From Competibacter sp963695105 (GTDB lineage: Bacteria; Pseudomonadota; Gammaproteobacteria; Competibacterales; Competibacteraceae), in the NCBI GenBank assembly GCA_963695105.1, contig CAVOGC010000055.1, positions 262,883 through 326,882 on the forward strand: a stretch of DNA of 64,000 bases, given 5' to 3'. A program made the position numbers and the translations under genes. Shown one piece after another: positions 52,690-61,318 of this stretch. Position 1 is the stretch's first letter, and the number at the start of each line of letters is the position of its first letter. Under the pieces are notes generated by a model. It did not search any database, was not told the DNA's origin, and saw nothing but the letters and a program-made list of their open reading frames with translations.

Positions 52690-53592
52690 ATGAACCTGCA
52701 AGATGCCTACTACGAAGTAAAATTTGAGGTCGCGTTTCTCCGAGCTAAGGGAGACGAGTTCCAGACATTCTTCGAGCGCTTGATGGGCTTGGCCTACAAG
52801 GCGGATTTCATGGCTTGCCGGCCGTGGGGCAATATCGGCGACCGCAAGAACGATGGCTTTCTAAAATCGGAGCGGCGTTTGTTTCAAGTTTATGCCCCCA
52901 ATGAGATGGAGGCAGCCAAGACTATTGCCAAGATCACGGAGGACTTTGATGGCGCAAAGGTCCACTGGGGCAAGCACTTTTGTAAATGGGCCTTTGTCCA
53001 CAACGCAACGGATGGACTTCCACCCCATGTCCAACAGATCCTCCTCGATTTCGAGAAAGACAATCCAGGTATCACTTTGGACCCTTGGGGACTGGAAGAA
53101 CTTCGCTTGGTTTTCCGTCGCCTATCCTCGGATGATTTGGCCATTTGGTTTGGCCCGGCACTTACTGAAGAAACAAAGGCTAAGCTCGGGTTCAAGGATA
53201 TCCAGGTTGTACTCGAATCGTTGGCAGGCAAGGCGATCTCCTCAAATGCCACCGTCAAAGATGTACCACCTAGCAAGATTGAGGCCAACGATCTGTCTGA
53301 GAGCGTAGCTATCCTTGTCAAGAACGGCATGGCCAAGGCTCCATTGGTCTCCGCCTTCATTGAGGCTTGGCACGACGAGACCTTGGGAGAACGCTTGGCC
53401 GTCGCTTTTCGAGAGGAATACCGGCGTCTGCGCGGACAATTGCACCCCAACCTGATGTTCTCCGACCTCCAAACGTGGGTTGGCGGCAGCCAGCGTGGTA
53501 CGGCGGAACACGAAATGGCGGTGCTCGCAGTGCTGGCCTATTACTTTGAACGTTGCGACATTTTTGAGGAACCGAGAGACATCCAGGTATGA
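52690..53592 (+). CDS. ABC-3C system effector: Mrr-like nuclease-fold N-terminus plus ABC-3C C-terminal domain
   Basis: A 300-residue protein and first gene of the cassette. The N-terminal 150 residues resemble restriction-endonuclease-like (Mrr-type) domains. A helix with FQTFFERLMGLAY is followed by G50-D51 and N54-D55-G56 (GDRKNDGFL) and then FQVYAP at 65-70, where Mrr proteins have QxK. The expected catalytic Lys is Tyr 68, so nuclease activity is doubtful. The C-terminal part (about 205-290, LVSAFIEAWHDETLGERLAV to HEMAVLAVLAYYFERCDIF) looks like the ABC-3C C-terminal module that links effector to partners. The stop overlaps the next start by four bases. The role is inferred: defence against phage or plasmids. 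Confidence 0.75.
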   Translation: MNLQDAYYEVKFEVAFLRAKGDEFQTFFERLMGLAYKADFMACRPWGNIGDRKNDGFLKSERRLFQVYAPNEMEAAKTIAKITEDFDGAKVHWGKHFCKWAFVHNATDGLPPHVQQILLDFEKDNPGITLDPWGLEELRLVFRRLSSDDLAIWFGPALTEETKAKLGFKDIQVVLESLAGKAISSNATVKDVPPSKIEANDLSESVAILVKNGMAKAPLVSAFIEAWHDETLGERLAVAFREEYRRLRGQLHPNLMFSDLQTWVGGSQRGTAEHEMAVLAVLAYYFERCDIFEEPRDIQV

Positions 53593-53837
53593 TCCTGCCA
53601 ACCAAGCACCTCTCCCAAGACCGCGCCCTGCTCACCGTCGGGGCACGGCTGCTCGCGCACTTGTCCCAGCCCAAGACTGTGTCGGCGCTCTGGGAAGAAA
53701 TCTCGCGCCCGGTCGTTATCAAAGACAGTAAGAGACCCGCTTTGCGTTACGACGCATACATCCTTGCACTCGACCTCCTATTTCTCATGGAGGCAATTGA
53801 ATTCCAAAACGGACTTCTGGGCCGTAAGACGCTATGA
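53589..53837 (+). CDS. ABC-3C system middle component (MC6-like)
   Basis: An 82-residue small protein starting MILPTKHLSQDRALLTVGAR, then PKTVSALWEEI and YDAYILALDLLFLMEAIEFQ. This matches the small middle component of ABC-three-component systems (the type called MC6, from memory). It is probably a winged-helix-like adaptor between effector and ATPase. It overlaps both neighbours by four bases (ATGA), which implies tightly linked translation and fixed stoichiometry. It is too short to assign by any catalytic residue. Confidence 0.8.
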   Translation: MILPTKHLSQDRALLTVGARLLAHLSQPKTVSALWEEISRPVVIKDSKRPALRYDAYILALDLLFLMEAIEFQNGLLGRKTL

Positions 53838-55558
53838 TCCACCGCGTTTTCAGCAGTCTGCCCAGGTTCAAGGAGCTGGCGTTTCACTCCGGCCTGAATA
53901 TCCTCCTCGCCCAAAAGGAAGCTGGAGCCACGAACAAGCAGACCCGTAATCGAGCGGGTAAGACCAGCCTGATCGAGATCATCCACTTCCTCACCGGCGC
54001 AGATGCCGGGAAAGATTCCCTTTTTCGCTCCGAAACGCTCGTCAATCAATTCTTTGGCCTTACTTTCGACCTTGGTGGGGAAAAGATTACGGTGCAACGT
54101 TCCGGCAAGGACAGTTCGAAGGTGCATGTGGAAGGGGCCAGTTTCCTGAATGGCAAAACCCGTCTATCCAACACCGAGTGGAAAGTATTGCTCGGCGAAA
54201 AGATGTTTGGGCTGCACAATCTTCCCGAAAATGAGGGCCGTGCACCGACTTTCCGCTCGCTTTTCGCCTACTTCGTGCGCCGCCAAGGCAGCGGAGCGTT
54301 CACTACGCCGGAGAAACAGGCCACCATGCAGCAAGCGGGCGATTTCCAAGTGGCCTTGCTCTACCTTCTCGGTCTCGATTGGCAAATCGCCAGCGAATGG
54401 CAGAAGGTTCGTGACCGCGAGAGGACCCTGAGCGAACTCAAAAAGGCGGTGGGGGCCGGTGCCTTTGATAACATCATTGGTAAAGCGTCCGACCTACGCA
54501 CTCAAGTTGCGGTTGCCGAGGCGCGGCTGAAAGAAATGCAAGCCCGGTTAGCCGACTTCCGCGTTCTGCCCCAATACGCCGAGTTGGAGTCTGAAGCCGA
54601 CCAACTCACCCGCCAGATCAACGATCTCTCCAACGCCAACGTTATCGATACCGCAACTATCCGGGACTTGGAAACCGCGATGCGCTCCGAAGCCCCGCCG
54701 CCCATCGATGAACTGGCAAGCATCTATGCCGAGGCGGGAGTGTCCTTGCCCAAACTCGCAATCAAGCGCTATGACGAGGTGCGATCCTTCCACGAATCCG
54801 TCGTCCGTAACCGACGCGACTATCTCGCCGGAGAACTTATCGCTGCTAAACAGCGTATTATCGTGCGAGATCACGAAAAGCAGCGCCTCGACGAACGCCG
54901 TGCCGAGGTGATGAATATCCTGAAGAGCCACGGAGCCCTTGAGCAGTTCTCCAAGCTCCAAGCGGAAACCGCTCGCAAAGAAGCCGAAGTCGAATCATTG
55001 CGCCAGCGATTTGACGCCGCCGAGCAGCTTGAAGGCACCAAGAACGAACTGGATATCGAGCGCAACCGCCTCACTCTCCGCCTTCGCCGAGACTTCGCGG
55101 AGCAAAAGGCCCGCCTCTCCGAAGCCATCCTCGCCTTTGAAGAAACCTCCAATCGCCTTTACGAATCAGCCGGCAGCATGACCGTGGACGAAACCTCCAA
55201 CGGCCCGCAGTTCCAGTTCCCTATGCAGGGTTCACGCAGCAAAGGGATCAAAAACATGCAGATCTTTTGTTTCGATATGATGCTTATGCGGCTCTGCGTA
55301 AAACGAGGTAGTGGCCCCAGCTTCCTCGTCCACGACAGCCACCTTTTTGACGGAGTAGACGGACGCCAACTCGTGAGCGCTCTTAAAGTCGGAGCCGAAA
55401 CGGCGAAGGCACTCGGTTTCCAATATATCGTCACCATGAACGAAGATGACGCGTTCAAGGAAAGCACAGAAGGTTTCAAGGTTCGTGAATATATCCTCCC
55501 AGTTGTGCTCACAGACGCGAAGGAAGAAGGCGGGCTTTTCGGGTTCCGATTCTTCTGA
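53834..55558 (+). CDS. ABC-3C system ATPase with DUF2326 C-terminus (SMC/Rad50-like)
   Basis: A 574-residue SMC/RecF-like ATPase. The N-terminal lobe has a modified Walker A, NRAGKTS at 39-45, with Asn in place of the first Gly. A long central coiled coil follows (about 190-430, KASDLRTQVAVAEARLKEMQ onward). The C-terminal DUF2326 lobe has the signature-like SRSKGIKNMQIFCFDMMLMR and a Walker B-like SFLVHDSHLFDGVDG with H500-D501-S502. Such ATPases are thought to sense foreign or damaged nucleic acid and activate the effector. It is the third and last gene of the coupled cassette. Confidence 0.85.
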   Translation: MIHRVFSSLPRFKELAFHSGLNILLAQKEAGATNKQTRNRAGKTSLIEIIHFLTGADAGKDSLFRSETLVNQFFGLTFDLGGEKITVQRSGKDSSKVHVEGASFLNGKTRLSNTEWKVLLGEKMFGLHNLPENEGRAPTFRSLFAYFVRRQGSGAFTTPEKQATMQQAGDFQVALLYLLGLDWQIASEWQKVRDRERTLSELKKAVGAGAFDNIIGKASDLRTQVAVAEARLKEMQARLADFRVLPQYAELESEADQLTRQINDLSNANVIDTATIRDLETAMRSEAPPPIDELASIYAEAGVSLPKLAIKRYDEVRSFHESVVRNRRDYLAGELIAAKQRIIVRDHEKQRLDERRAEVMNILKSHGALEQFSKLQAETARKEAEVESLRQRFDAAEQLEGTKNELDIERNRLTLRLRRDFAEQKARLSEAILAFEETSNRLYESAGSMTVDETSNGPQFQFPMQGSRSKGIKNMQIFCFDMMLMRLCVKRGSGPSFLVHDSHLFDGVDGRQLVSALKVGAETAKALGFQYIVTMNEDDAFKESTEGFKVREYILPVVLTDAKEEGGLFGFRFF

Positions 55559-55706
55559 GGAGGTCACGGTGATCTGCGCTTGGATTCGGGGTAACTGCGC
55601 GCGAAGTGCTGTGTATGCGGGGCTTCACACCCGGTTGTGGCGGAAGGTCTGCTAAGCGGCTCATCACTGGGCTGGAGCATTATGCACACAAAATGAGAAA
55701 CCACCC

Positions 55707-56132
55707 ATGAAACCTCGCATCAGCATGATTACCTTAGGTGTTCGCGATCTTGCGGCATCCGTGAAATTCTATGAAGAGGGCCTTGGCTTTCCTCGAATGG
55801 AATCTCCCCCGACAGTGGCATTCTTCACGCTCAACGGCACTTGGTTGGGGTTATATGGACGCGAGGCATTGGCTGAGGATGCCACGGTATCCGCGGAAGG
55901 ACATGGCTTTGAGTCATTCTCACTGGCCCACAACGTCCAGTCGGAGGCGGAAGTGGATGAAGTCATAAACCAGGCCATTGAGGCTGGCGCAACCCTCGTA
56001 AAGAAACCACGGAAAGTATTTTGGGGCGGGTACAGCGGATACTTCAAAGACCTGGATGGCCATCTATGGGAAGTCGCGCACAATCCCCATTTTTGGATTG
56101 GGCCACGCGACCTTGCATCGTCAAGCACTTAA
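55707..56132 (+). CDS. VOC (glyoxalase/bleomycin-resistance) superfamily protein
   Basis: A 141-residue metal-dependent-fold protein with two beta-alpha-beta-beta-beta units: ITLGVRDLAASVKFYEEGLG near the start and ATLVKKPRKVFWGGYSGYFK with DLDGHLWEVAHNPHF near the end. The E in LWEV matches the metal position of the fold. The specific reaction cannot be told; relatives are usually annotated lactoylglutathione lyase-like. It lies 149 bases after the ABC-3C ATPase in the same accessory island. Confidence 0.85.
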   Translation: MKPRISMITLGVRDLAASVKFYEEGLGFPRMESPPTVAFFTLNGTWLGLYGREALAEDATVSAEGHGFESFSLAHNVQSEAEVDEVINQAIEAGATLVKKPRKVFWGGYSGYFKDLDGHLWEVAHNPHFWIGPRDLASSST

Positions 56133-56146
56133 AAAGAGGCGTCGTC

Positions 56147-56455
56147 ATGAATGCGGAAGACTTGCGATCGATCCAGACTCCGTTGAAGGAACGCTACCGC
56201 GAAGCACCGGAGGCAGCGTTGATCACGCTGCGCGCGTAAGGAAGCCTCGGCGAAGGCGTCAGATGCAAGATCGAAACGGGGAAGGGACCTGTGATCGCTG
56301 GCTTGCATCCCGCCACCGGCGGCAACGGGCTCAGCGCCTGCTCGGGTGATATGCTGCTTGAGGCGTTGGTGGCCTGTGCTGGGGTCACCTTGAACGCGGT
56401 CGCCACGGCGCTTGGCATCACCCTGCGAGAGGCATGTGCGCCAAATGGCGCATAG
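56147..56455 (+). pseudogene. OsmC-family protein, broken (internal stop and lost C-terminus)
   Basis: Read as one frame it gives MNAEDLRSIQTPLKERYREA and ALITLRA. A TAA at 56237 follows where GAA-type coding is expected, and the frame then continues GSLGEGVRCKIETGKGPVIA, LHPATGGNGLSACSGDMLLE and ALVACAGVTLNAVATALGIT. This is the first two thirds of an OsmC-like peroxiredoxin-type protein, including the CSGD and CAG cysteine sites. It then ends at an unrelated TAG. About 50 C-terminal residues are missing. It starts 14 bases after the VOC gene and was probably co-transcribed with it. Confidence 0.8.
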
Positions 56456-56564
56456 CGTAATGGGCTGCTGATTAAAAAATGTTTTTGTTCAGTGAGTTGC
56501 AAGCTCAATCAGCCAGTCGGTAGCCAGTTTCACCATCGCGGCCACCTGTGGGTAAACATCCAAA

Positions 56565-57596
56565 TCACAGCACCACCGGCTCCGGCTCCAGTTCGACGCC
56601 AAACGCCGCCCGCACCGACTCCTGAATCGCCCCGGCCAGCCGCAGCACATCCGCGCCACACGCCCCGCCGCGGTTGACCAGCACCAACGCCTGCTTTTCG
56701 TAAACCCCCACCGGACCGAGATCGCACCCCTTCCAGCCGCAGCGTTCGATCAACCAACCGGCGGCCAGCTTCACCGCGCCGTCCGCCTGCGGATAGTGTG
56801 GCAACTCGGGGTACCTCGCCGCAAGGCCGGCAAAGGTCGCCGCGTCCACCACCGGGTTCTTGAAGAAACTCCCGGCATTGCCCAAACGCTCCGGGTCCGG
56901 CAACTTGCGCGAACGGATCGCCATCACCGCATCGGAAACCTGCCGCGCCGTGGGGTTGGCAATTCGCCGTTGTTCCAGTTCCCGCGCCAGCCCGGCGTAA
57001 CGGGTTTCCGGCCGCCAATGTTTCGGCAACCGGAAAGTCACGCTGGCAATCAAATAGCGCCCGGCCGCATCCCCTTTAAACACGCTGTCCCGGTAGCCGA
57101 ACCGGCAGGCGGCGCGGTCGAATGTCACCATCGCGCCGGTCTCCAGATCCACCGCCTCCAACTGCTGGAACCGCTCCGCCATTTCCAAGCCGTAAGCCCC
57201 GATGTTCTGGATCGGGGCCGCGCCGACCGTGCCGGGAATCAGCGACAGGTTTTCCAGACCCGGCCAGCCGCGCTCCAGCGTCCAGCGCACGAAATCGTGC
57301 CAATTCTCGCCCGCGCCCGCGCGCACGATCCAGGCATCGCTCTCCTCCGCCAGCAATTCCCGCCCCGGAATCCGCACATGCAGCACCAACCCCTCAAAAT
57401 CGTTGGTCAGAATGACATTACTGCCGCCACCCAGAACGAAGCGCTGCAAATACCGCCATTCGAGCGAGGTGGTCAACGCAATGAGCTGGGCCGGCGTCTC
57501 GACGGCGGCAAACCAGGCGGCGCGGGCTGGCAATCCGAAGGTATTGAAGGATCGCAGCGCCACATTGCGCGATAAAACAGCGGCTGACTGACTCAT
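56565..57596 (-). CDS. murB: UDP-N-acetylenolpyruvoylglucosamine reductase MurB (type I)
   Basis: A 343-residue FAD enzyme of peptidoglycan precursor synthesis. The flavin-binding region has NTFGLPARAAWF, FVLGGGSNVILTNDFEGLVL and LENLSLIPGTVGAAPIQNIG with AYGLEM. The C-terminal catalytic part has NAGSFFKNPVV and LAAGWLIERCGWKG. Length matches the E. coli type (342 aa). The ATG at 57596 lies 113 bases after the rpoH stop, with a terminator between them. Confidence 0.97.
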   Translation of the reverse strand: MSQSAAVLSRNVALRSFNTFGLPARAAWFAAVETPAQLIALTTSLEWRYLQRFVLGGGSNVILTNDFEGLVLHVRIPGRELLAEESDAWIVRAGAGENWHDFVRWTLERGWPGLENLSLIPGTVGAAPIQNIGAYGLEMAERFQQLEAVDLETGAMVTFDRAACRFGYRDSVFKGDAAGRYLIASVTFRLPKHWRPETRYAGLARELEQRRIANPTARQVSDAVMAIRSRKLPDPERLGNAGSFFKNPVVDAATFAGLAARYPELPHYPQADGAVKLAAGWLIERCGWKGCDLGPVGVYEKQALVLVNRGGACGADVLRLAGAIQESVRAAFGVELEPEPVVL

Positions 57597-57664
57597 GAAA
57601 GACCGGTTTGGCAAGCAGGAAATACAAAATGTAATCCCTTCGAGCGCATATGAAAATGCAGGCA

Positions 57665-57693
57665 ACAAAAAACCCGCCGCTCGGGCGGGTTTT
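57665..57693 (-). terminator. Rho-independent terminator after rpoH
   Basis: On the minus strand AAAACCCGCC, a five-base loop and GGCGGGTTTT form a ten-base-pair stem followed by further T residues. It lies 17 bases past the rpoH stop and separates rpoH from murB. Confidence 0.9.
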
Positions 57694-57709
57694 GGGAATC
57701 CGGTCGGGT

Positions 57710-58591
57710 TCAGGCCGCGACCGGCAGAGCGGCCCGCAATTTCTTCATGGCATTGGTTTCCAACTGGCGAATGCGTTCGGCCGACACCTTGTATTCCGCG
57801 GCCAGCTCGTGCAGGGTCGGTTTGTCGTCGTTCAGCCAGCGGCGCTGCACGATATCCCGGCTGCGCGGGTCCAGCCGCTCCAGCGCCGAGCCGAGCCGAT
57901 TGACGGTTTGATCTTCCCAGTCGTCCCGCTCCAGCGTCTCCGACGGATCGGCCTGCTCGTCGCGCAAGTAGGCCGAAGGGGCATAACTTTCGGACTCGTC
58001 GTCCCCATCGGCTTCCGGCGCCGGGTCGAATGAAACATCGTGGCCGCTCAGGCGCGATTCCATTTCCAGCACGTTGTCGGGGCTGACCCCCAACTCGCGG
58101 GCGACCGTGTTCACTTCCTCGCCGTTCAGCCAGCCCAGCCGCTTCTTGGAGCCACGCAGCTTGAAAAACAGCTTGCGCTGGGCCTTGGTGGTGGCAATCT
58201 TGACGATTCGCCAGTTGCGCAGGACGAATTCGTGGATTTCCGCCCGAATCCAATGCACGGCGAACGAGACCAGCCGCACGCCGTGCGCCGGATCGAAACG
58301 CCTGACCGCTTTCATCAGGCCGATGTTGCCTTCCTGGATCAGATCGCCCAGCGGCAGGCCGTAACCCAGGTAGCCGCGCGCGATATGCACCACAAAGCGC
58401 AGGTGCGCCACGATCAAGTGTTGCGCCGCTTCCAGGTCGTTGCGCAGCCGCAAGCGTTGAGCCAGATCCTGTTCTTCCTCGGCGCTCAATACCGGCACCT
58501 GGCTGACGGCCTGGATGTAGCTCTCCAGACTGTCGACCGGTACCGGCAGATTTTGCATGCGCGGAACCAGCGCAGTCGTTGTCATCGTCAT
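57710..58591 (-). CDS. rpoH: RNA polymerase heat-shock sigma factor RpoH (sigma-32)
   Basis: A 293-residue group 3 sigma factor. Region 2 has HLRFVVHIARGYLGYGLPLG, DLIQEGNIGLMKAVRRF and VRLVSFAVHWIRAEIHEFVL. The RpoH box follows (TTKAQRKLFFKLR), and region 4 is DIVQRRWLNDDKPTLHELAA with VSAERIRQLETNAMKKLR. GGGAGAGG stands before the start codons MTM. It directs transcription of chaperone and protease genes. ftsY lies 103 bases upstream on the same strand; the ftsE and ftsX genes often found between them are not present. Confidence 0.98.
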   Translation of the reverse strand: MTMTTTALVPRMQNLPVPVDSLESYIQAVSQVPVLSAEEEQDLAQRLRLRNDLEAAQHLIVAHLRFVVHIARGYLGYGLPLGDLIQEGNIGLMKAVRRFDPAHGVRLVSFAVHWIRAEIHEFVLRNWRIVKIATTKAQRKLFFKLRGSKKRLGWLNGEEVNTVARELGVSPDNVLEMESRLSGHDVSFDPAPEADGDDESESYAPSAYLRDEQADPSETLERDDWEDQTVNRLGSALERLDPRSRDIVQRRWLNDDKPTLHELAAEYKVSAERIRQLETNAMKKLRAALPVAA

Positions 58592-58694
58592 TCACCTCTC
58601 CCTTGCAAAATAATTTGTCATCGATGATTTTAGCACTCACGGCCTAAGAGTGCCAAAACCGCTGAAAAGTTCCCGCGCCGCCGTGCGGGCTCGA

Positions 58695-59774
58695 TCAACC
58701 GCCGGATTCTTCGTCCAGCAGGGCGGCGACGAATTCGGCGGCGTCGAACGGCCGCAGGTCTTCGATGCTTTCGCCGACGCCGATGAAGCGGATCGGCAAA
58801 CCCAGCCGGCGGGCGATGGCGAACACGATGCCGCCCTTGGCGGTGCCGTCGAGCTTGGTCAGGATCAGACCGGTCACGCCGACCGCTTCGTGGAATTGCA
58901 CGGCCTGATTCAGCGCGTTCTGACCGGTGCTGGCATCCACCACCAGCAACACTTCGTGCGGGGCCGTGGGATCGACCTTGCCGGAAACCCGCTTGATCTT
59001 CTTGAGTTCCTCCATCAGGTTCGCCTGGGTGTGCAGCCGGCCGGCGGTATCGGCGATGACCACTTCCAACGCCCGGGCCTTGGCGGCCTGAATGGCGTCG
59101 TAGATCACCGACGCGGCATCGGCGCCGTTGTGCTGGGCGATGACTGGAATGCGGTTGCGCTCACCCCAGACCTGCAACTGCTCGATGGCGGCGGCGCGAA
59201 AGGTATCGCCAGCCGCCAGCAGCACCGAATGCCCGTCGTCTTGCAGCTTTTTGGCCAACTTGCCGATGGTGGTGGTCTTACCGACCCCATTGACGCCGAC
59301 CGTCAGGATGACGTAGGGCCGGGTTTCGCTGGGTTGCCACGGCTGCTGGCAGGGAGTGAGGATGTCCAGCAATTCCTCGCGCAGCGCCCGCAGCAGCGCC
59401 GGAACATCGTGCAGTTGCTGGCGCGAGACCCGCTCGTCCAAGCTTTTTATCAGGTGGTTGGTCACCTCCACGCCGACATCGGCCAGCAGCAGGCGGCTTT
59501 CCAGTTCCTCCAGCACCTCGTCGTCCAGCTTACGACCGGCGAACAGGCCGGACAGCCCCGAAACCAGGCTTTGGCGGGTGCGCCGCAGCCGGTCGCGCAG
59601 CCGGGCGAAGCGCTCGGGCTTGGGTTCGGCGGGCTCGGCCACCGCCTCGGACGCGCGGTCCTTGCGGAACGGGAAGTGAATCGGCCGGTTCAGGACTTCG
59701 AACAGGCTGGCCTTCTTACGCTCCGGGGTCTCGGACGCGGTTGGAGGGTTGGTATCGTGTTTGGAATCGGGCAT
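58695..59774 (-). CDS. ftsY: Signal recognition particle receptor FtsY
   Basis: A 359-residue SRP GTPase. A short acidic/basic N-terminal A region is followed by the N domain (LRDRLRRTRQSLVSGLSGLF) and the G domain with GVNGVGKTTTIGKLA, DTFRAAAIEQL, DTAGRLHTQANLMEEL and TKLDGTAKGGIVFAI, ending GVGESIEDLRPFDAAEFVAA. It guides ribosome-nascent-chain complexes to the inner membrane. The A region is shorter than in E. coli. Beyond its start the sequence enters a decay zone. Confidence 0.98.
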   Translation of the reverse strand: MPDSKHDTNPPTASETPERKKASLFEVLNRPIHFPFRKDRASEAVAEPAEPKPERFARLRDRLRRTRQSLVSGLSGLFAGRKLDDEVLEELESRLLLADVGVEVTNHLIKSLDERVSRQQLHDVPALLRALREELLDILTPCQQPWQPSETRPYVILTVGVNGVGKTTTIGKLAKKLQDDGHSVLLAAGDTFRAAAIEQLQVWGERNRIPVIAQHNGADAASVIYDAIQAAKARALEVVIADTAGRLHTQANLMEELKKIKRVSGKVDPTAPHEVLLVVDASTGQNALNQAVQFHEAVGVTGLILTKLDGTAKGGIVFAIARRLGLPIRFIGVGESIEDLRPFDAAEFVAALLDEESGG

Positions 59775-59954
59775 GAGTAAGGTCCAAGGAAGAAGGTAGC
59801 GCGATTGTGGCAGTAGGCTATATGTATATCAGGGCCACCACCAAGTTGAATATGACTGGCCGGCCCATGCCTGGACAGGATGCCAGAAATCTTTTTTCTT
59901 CCGACCACTGACTTGCCGCCCACACCGCCGATTGCAAGCAGCCTCCCAAGCAAG

Positions 59955-61288
59955 ATGCTGATCATAGACAGTAACTACGAGGTGACGGGCGAACTGGGTC
60001 GCGGCGGCATGAGTGTCGTTTACCAGGTGCGCCATCGGGAACTGGGCGCGGTCTTCGCGCTGAGGATGCCGCGCGCCATGCTGCTCGATGAAGCGGAAGC
60101 GGTCCCGCGATTTTACCGCGAAGCGCGGATCATCGCGCAATTGCGCCATCCCAACATCGTCAAGGTGTTCGATGTCGGCCAAGATGGCGACTGCCATTAC
60201 TTCGTCATGAAAAATATGTGCAGGGGCATAACCTGAGGGAAATCCTCGACCGGGAAGGACTGTTGCCGCTTTCGCGCGTACTGGCCATCGGCAGAGGTCG
60301 GACAGGCTCTGGCTTACGCGCCAGCCCGACAGCCTCCGGTCGTCATCGCGACATCAAACCTCAAAACATCCTGATCGAAGACGACACGGACCGCGTGGTG
60401 GTGATGGATTTCGGCATCGCCAAGCTACTGGGCGAGCAGCAAACTCAGTACACGGGCAACGGCATCTTTATCGGTACGTTGACCTACAGCGCACCCGAAC
60501 AGATACGCAGCGACCTGACCGTGGACGGACGCGCCGATATTTTTTCGCTGGGCCTGATGATGTACGAAATGATCACGGGGCGCGGGTTCTTCACCGGACT
60601 GACCCAACAGGAAATCATTACCAGGCAACTTCACGGGATGAAAGACTATGCACTGCATTTCCCATCCCGTGTGCCGGCGGCGTTCCGTCAGTTGGTGGCC
60701 AAGGCAGTGGCCAAGGATCGAAACCGACGCTTCGCCACCGCCGGGGAATTGCTCGATGCACTGGCCAAGGCGAGTGAAAACAGTTCGCCGAGACCGCGCT
60801 GGTCCGTTCCGTTACTGGCAGGCGCGACCCTCATCGGCTTAGGGTTGCTGGCAGCTTGGATCTGGCTTCCGATTATCCCCACCCTGGAAACCATGCGCCA
60901 GGCTCTCGCACCCTGGCTCGGCTCCGCCGAACTCACTCAACCCGCCATGCCCGGTGGTGCTCCCGGCCACGCCACGCCGCCACAACATGCCATACCCGAC
61001 TCGTCCGCCGCCGCAAAGACGCCAACCCCGGTGTCGCGGCCGGTACCGCCGCCCGAACCGAAGTCAATCCAAATATTGCCGGAGCTGTTGCCATCCCCAC
61101 CACCCGTGCCGATCATCTCCGCGCCGGCCCGACTCGCCTCGCCGCCGGATCGACTGGAGATACAGCGCGATCTGGAAAAGGCGCTGCAGTCGCCACCCGC
61201 TCCCGTCCCGCGGCCACCAGAACCCGACTCGCCGTTCGATCCAGACCAGGAATTGGAACAGGCGTTGCAACGCAAGCACTTACCCTGA
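59955..61288 (+). pseudogene. Hanks-type Ser/Thr protein kinase gene, broken by several indels (copy 1)
   Basis: The first part reads MLIIDSNYEVTGELGRGGMS, FALRMPRAMLLDEAEAV and LRHPNIVKVFDVGQDG, then ends at VMKNMCRGIT. The next frame picks up QGHNLREILDREG from 60218. A second out-of-frame stretch (60290-60345) replaces the segment before HRD; shifting it gives EVGQALAYA. Then RHRDIKPQNILI, VMDFGIAK, LTYSAPEQI and VDGRADIFSLGLMMYEM are intact, followed by one membrane helix and a Pro-rich periplasmic tail. The glycine loop is present but the beta-3 Lys is Arg (FALRM). At least three indels make it non-functional as read. Confidence 0.75.
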
Positions 61289-61318
61289 GAGGAAACGGAG
61301 AAAGGCACGGACAACGCA

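Noticed and set aside
55600..55706. Possible integron-type recombination site between the ABC-3C ATPase and the VOC gene
   Set aside because: Short imperfect complementarity only; no paired core sites could be identified.
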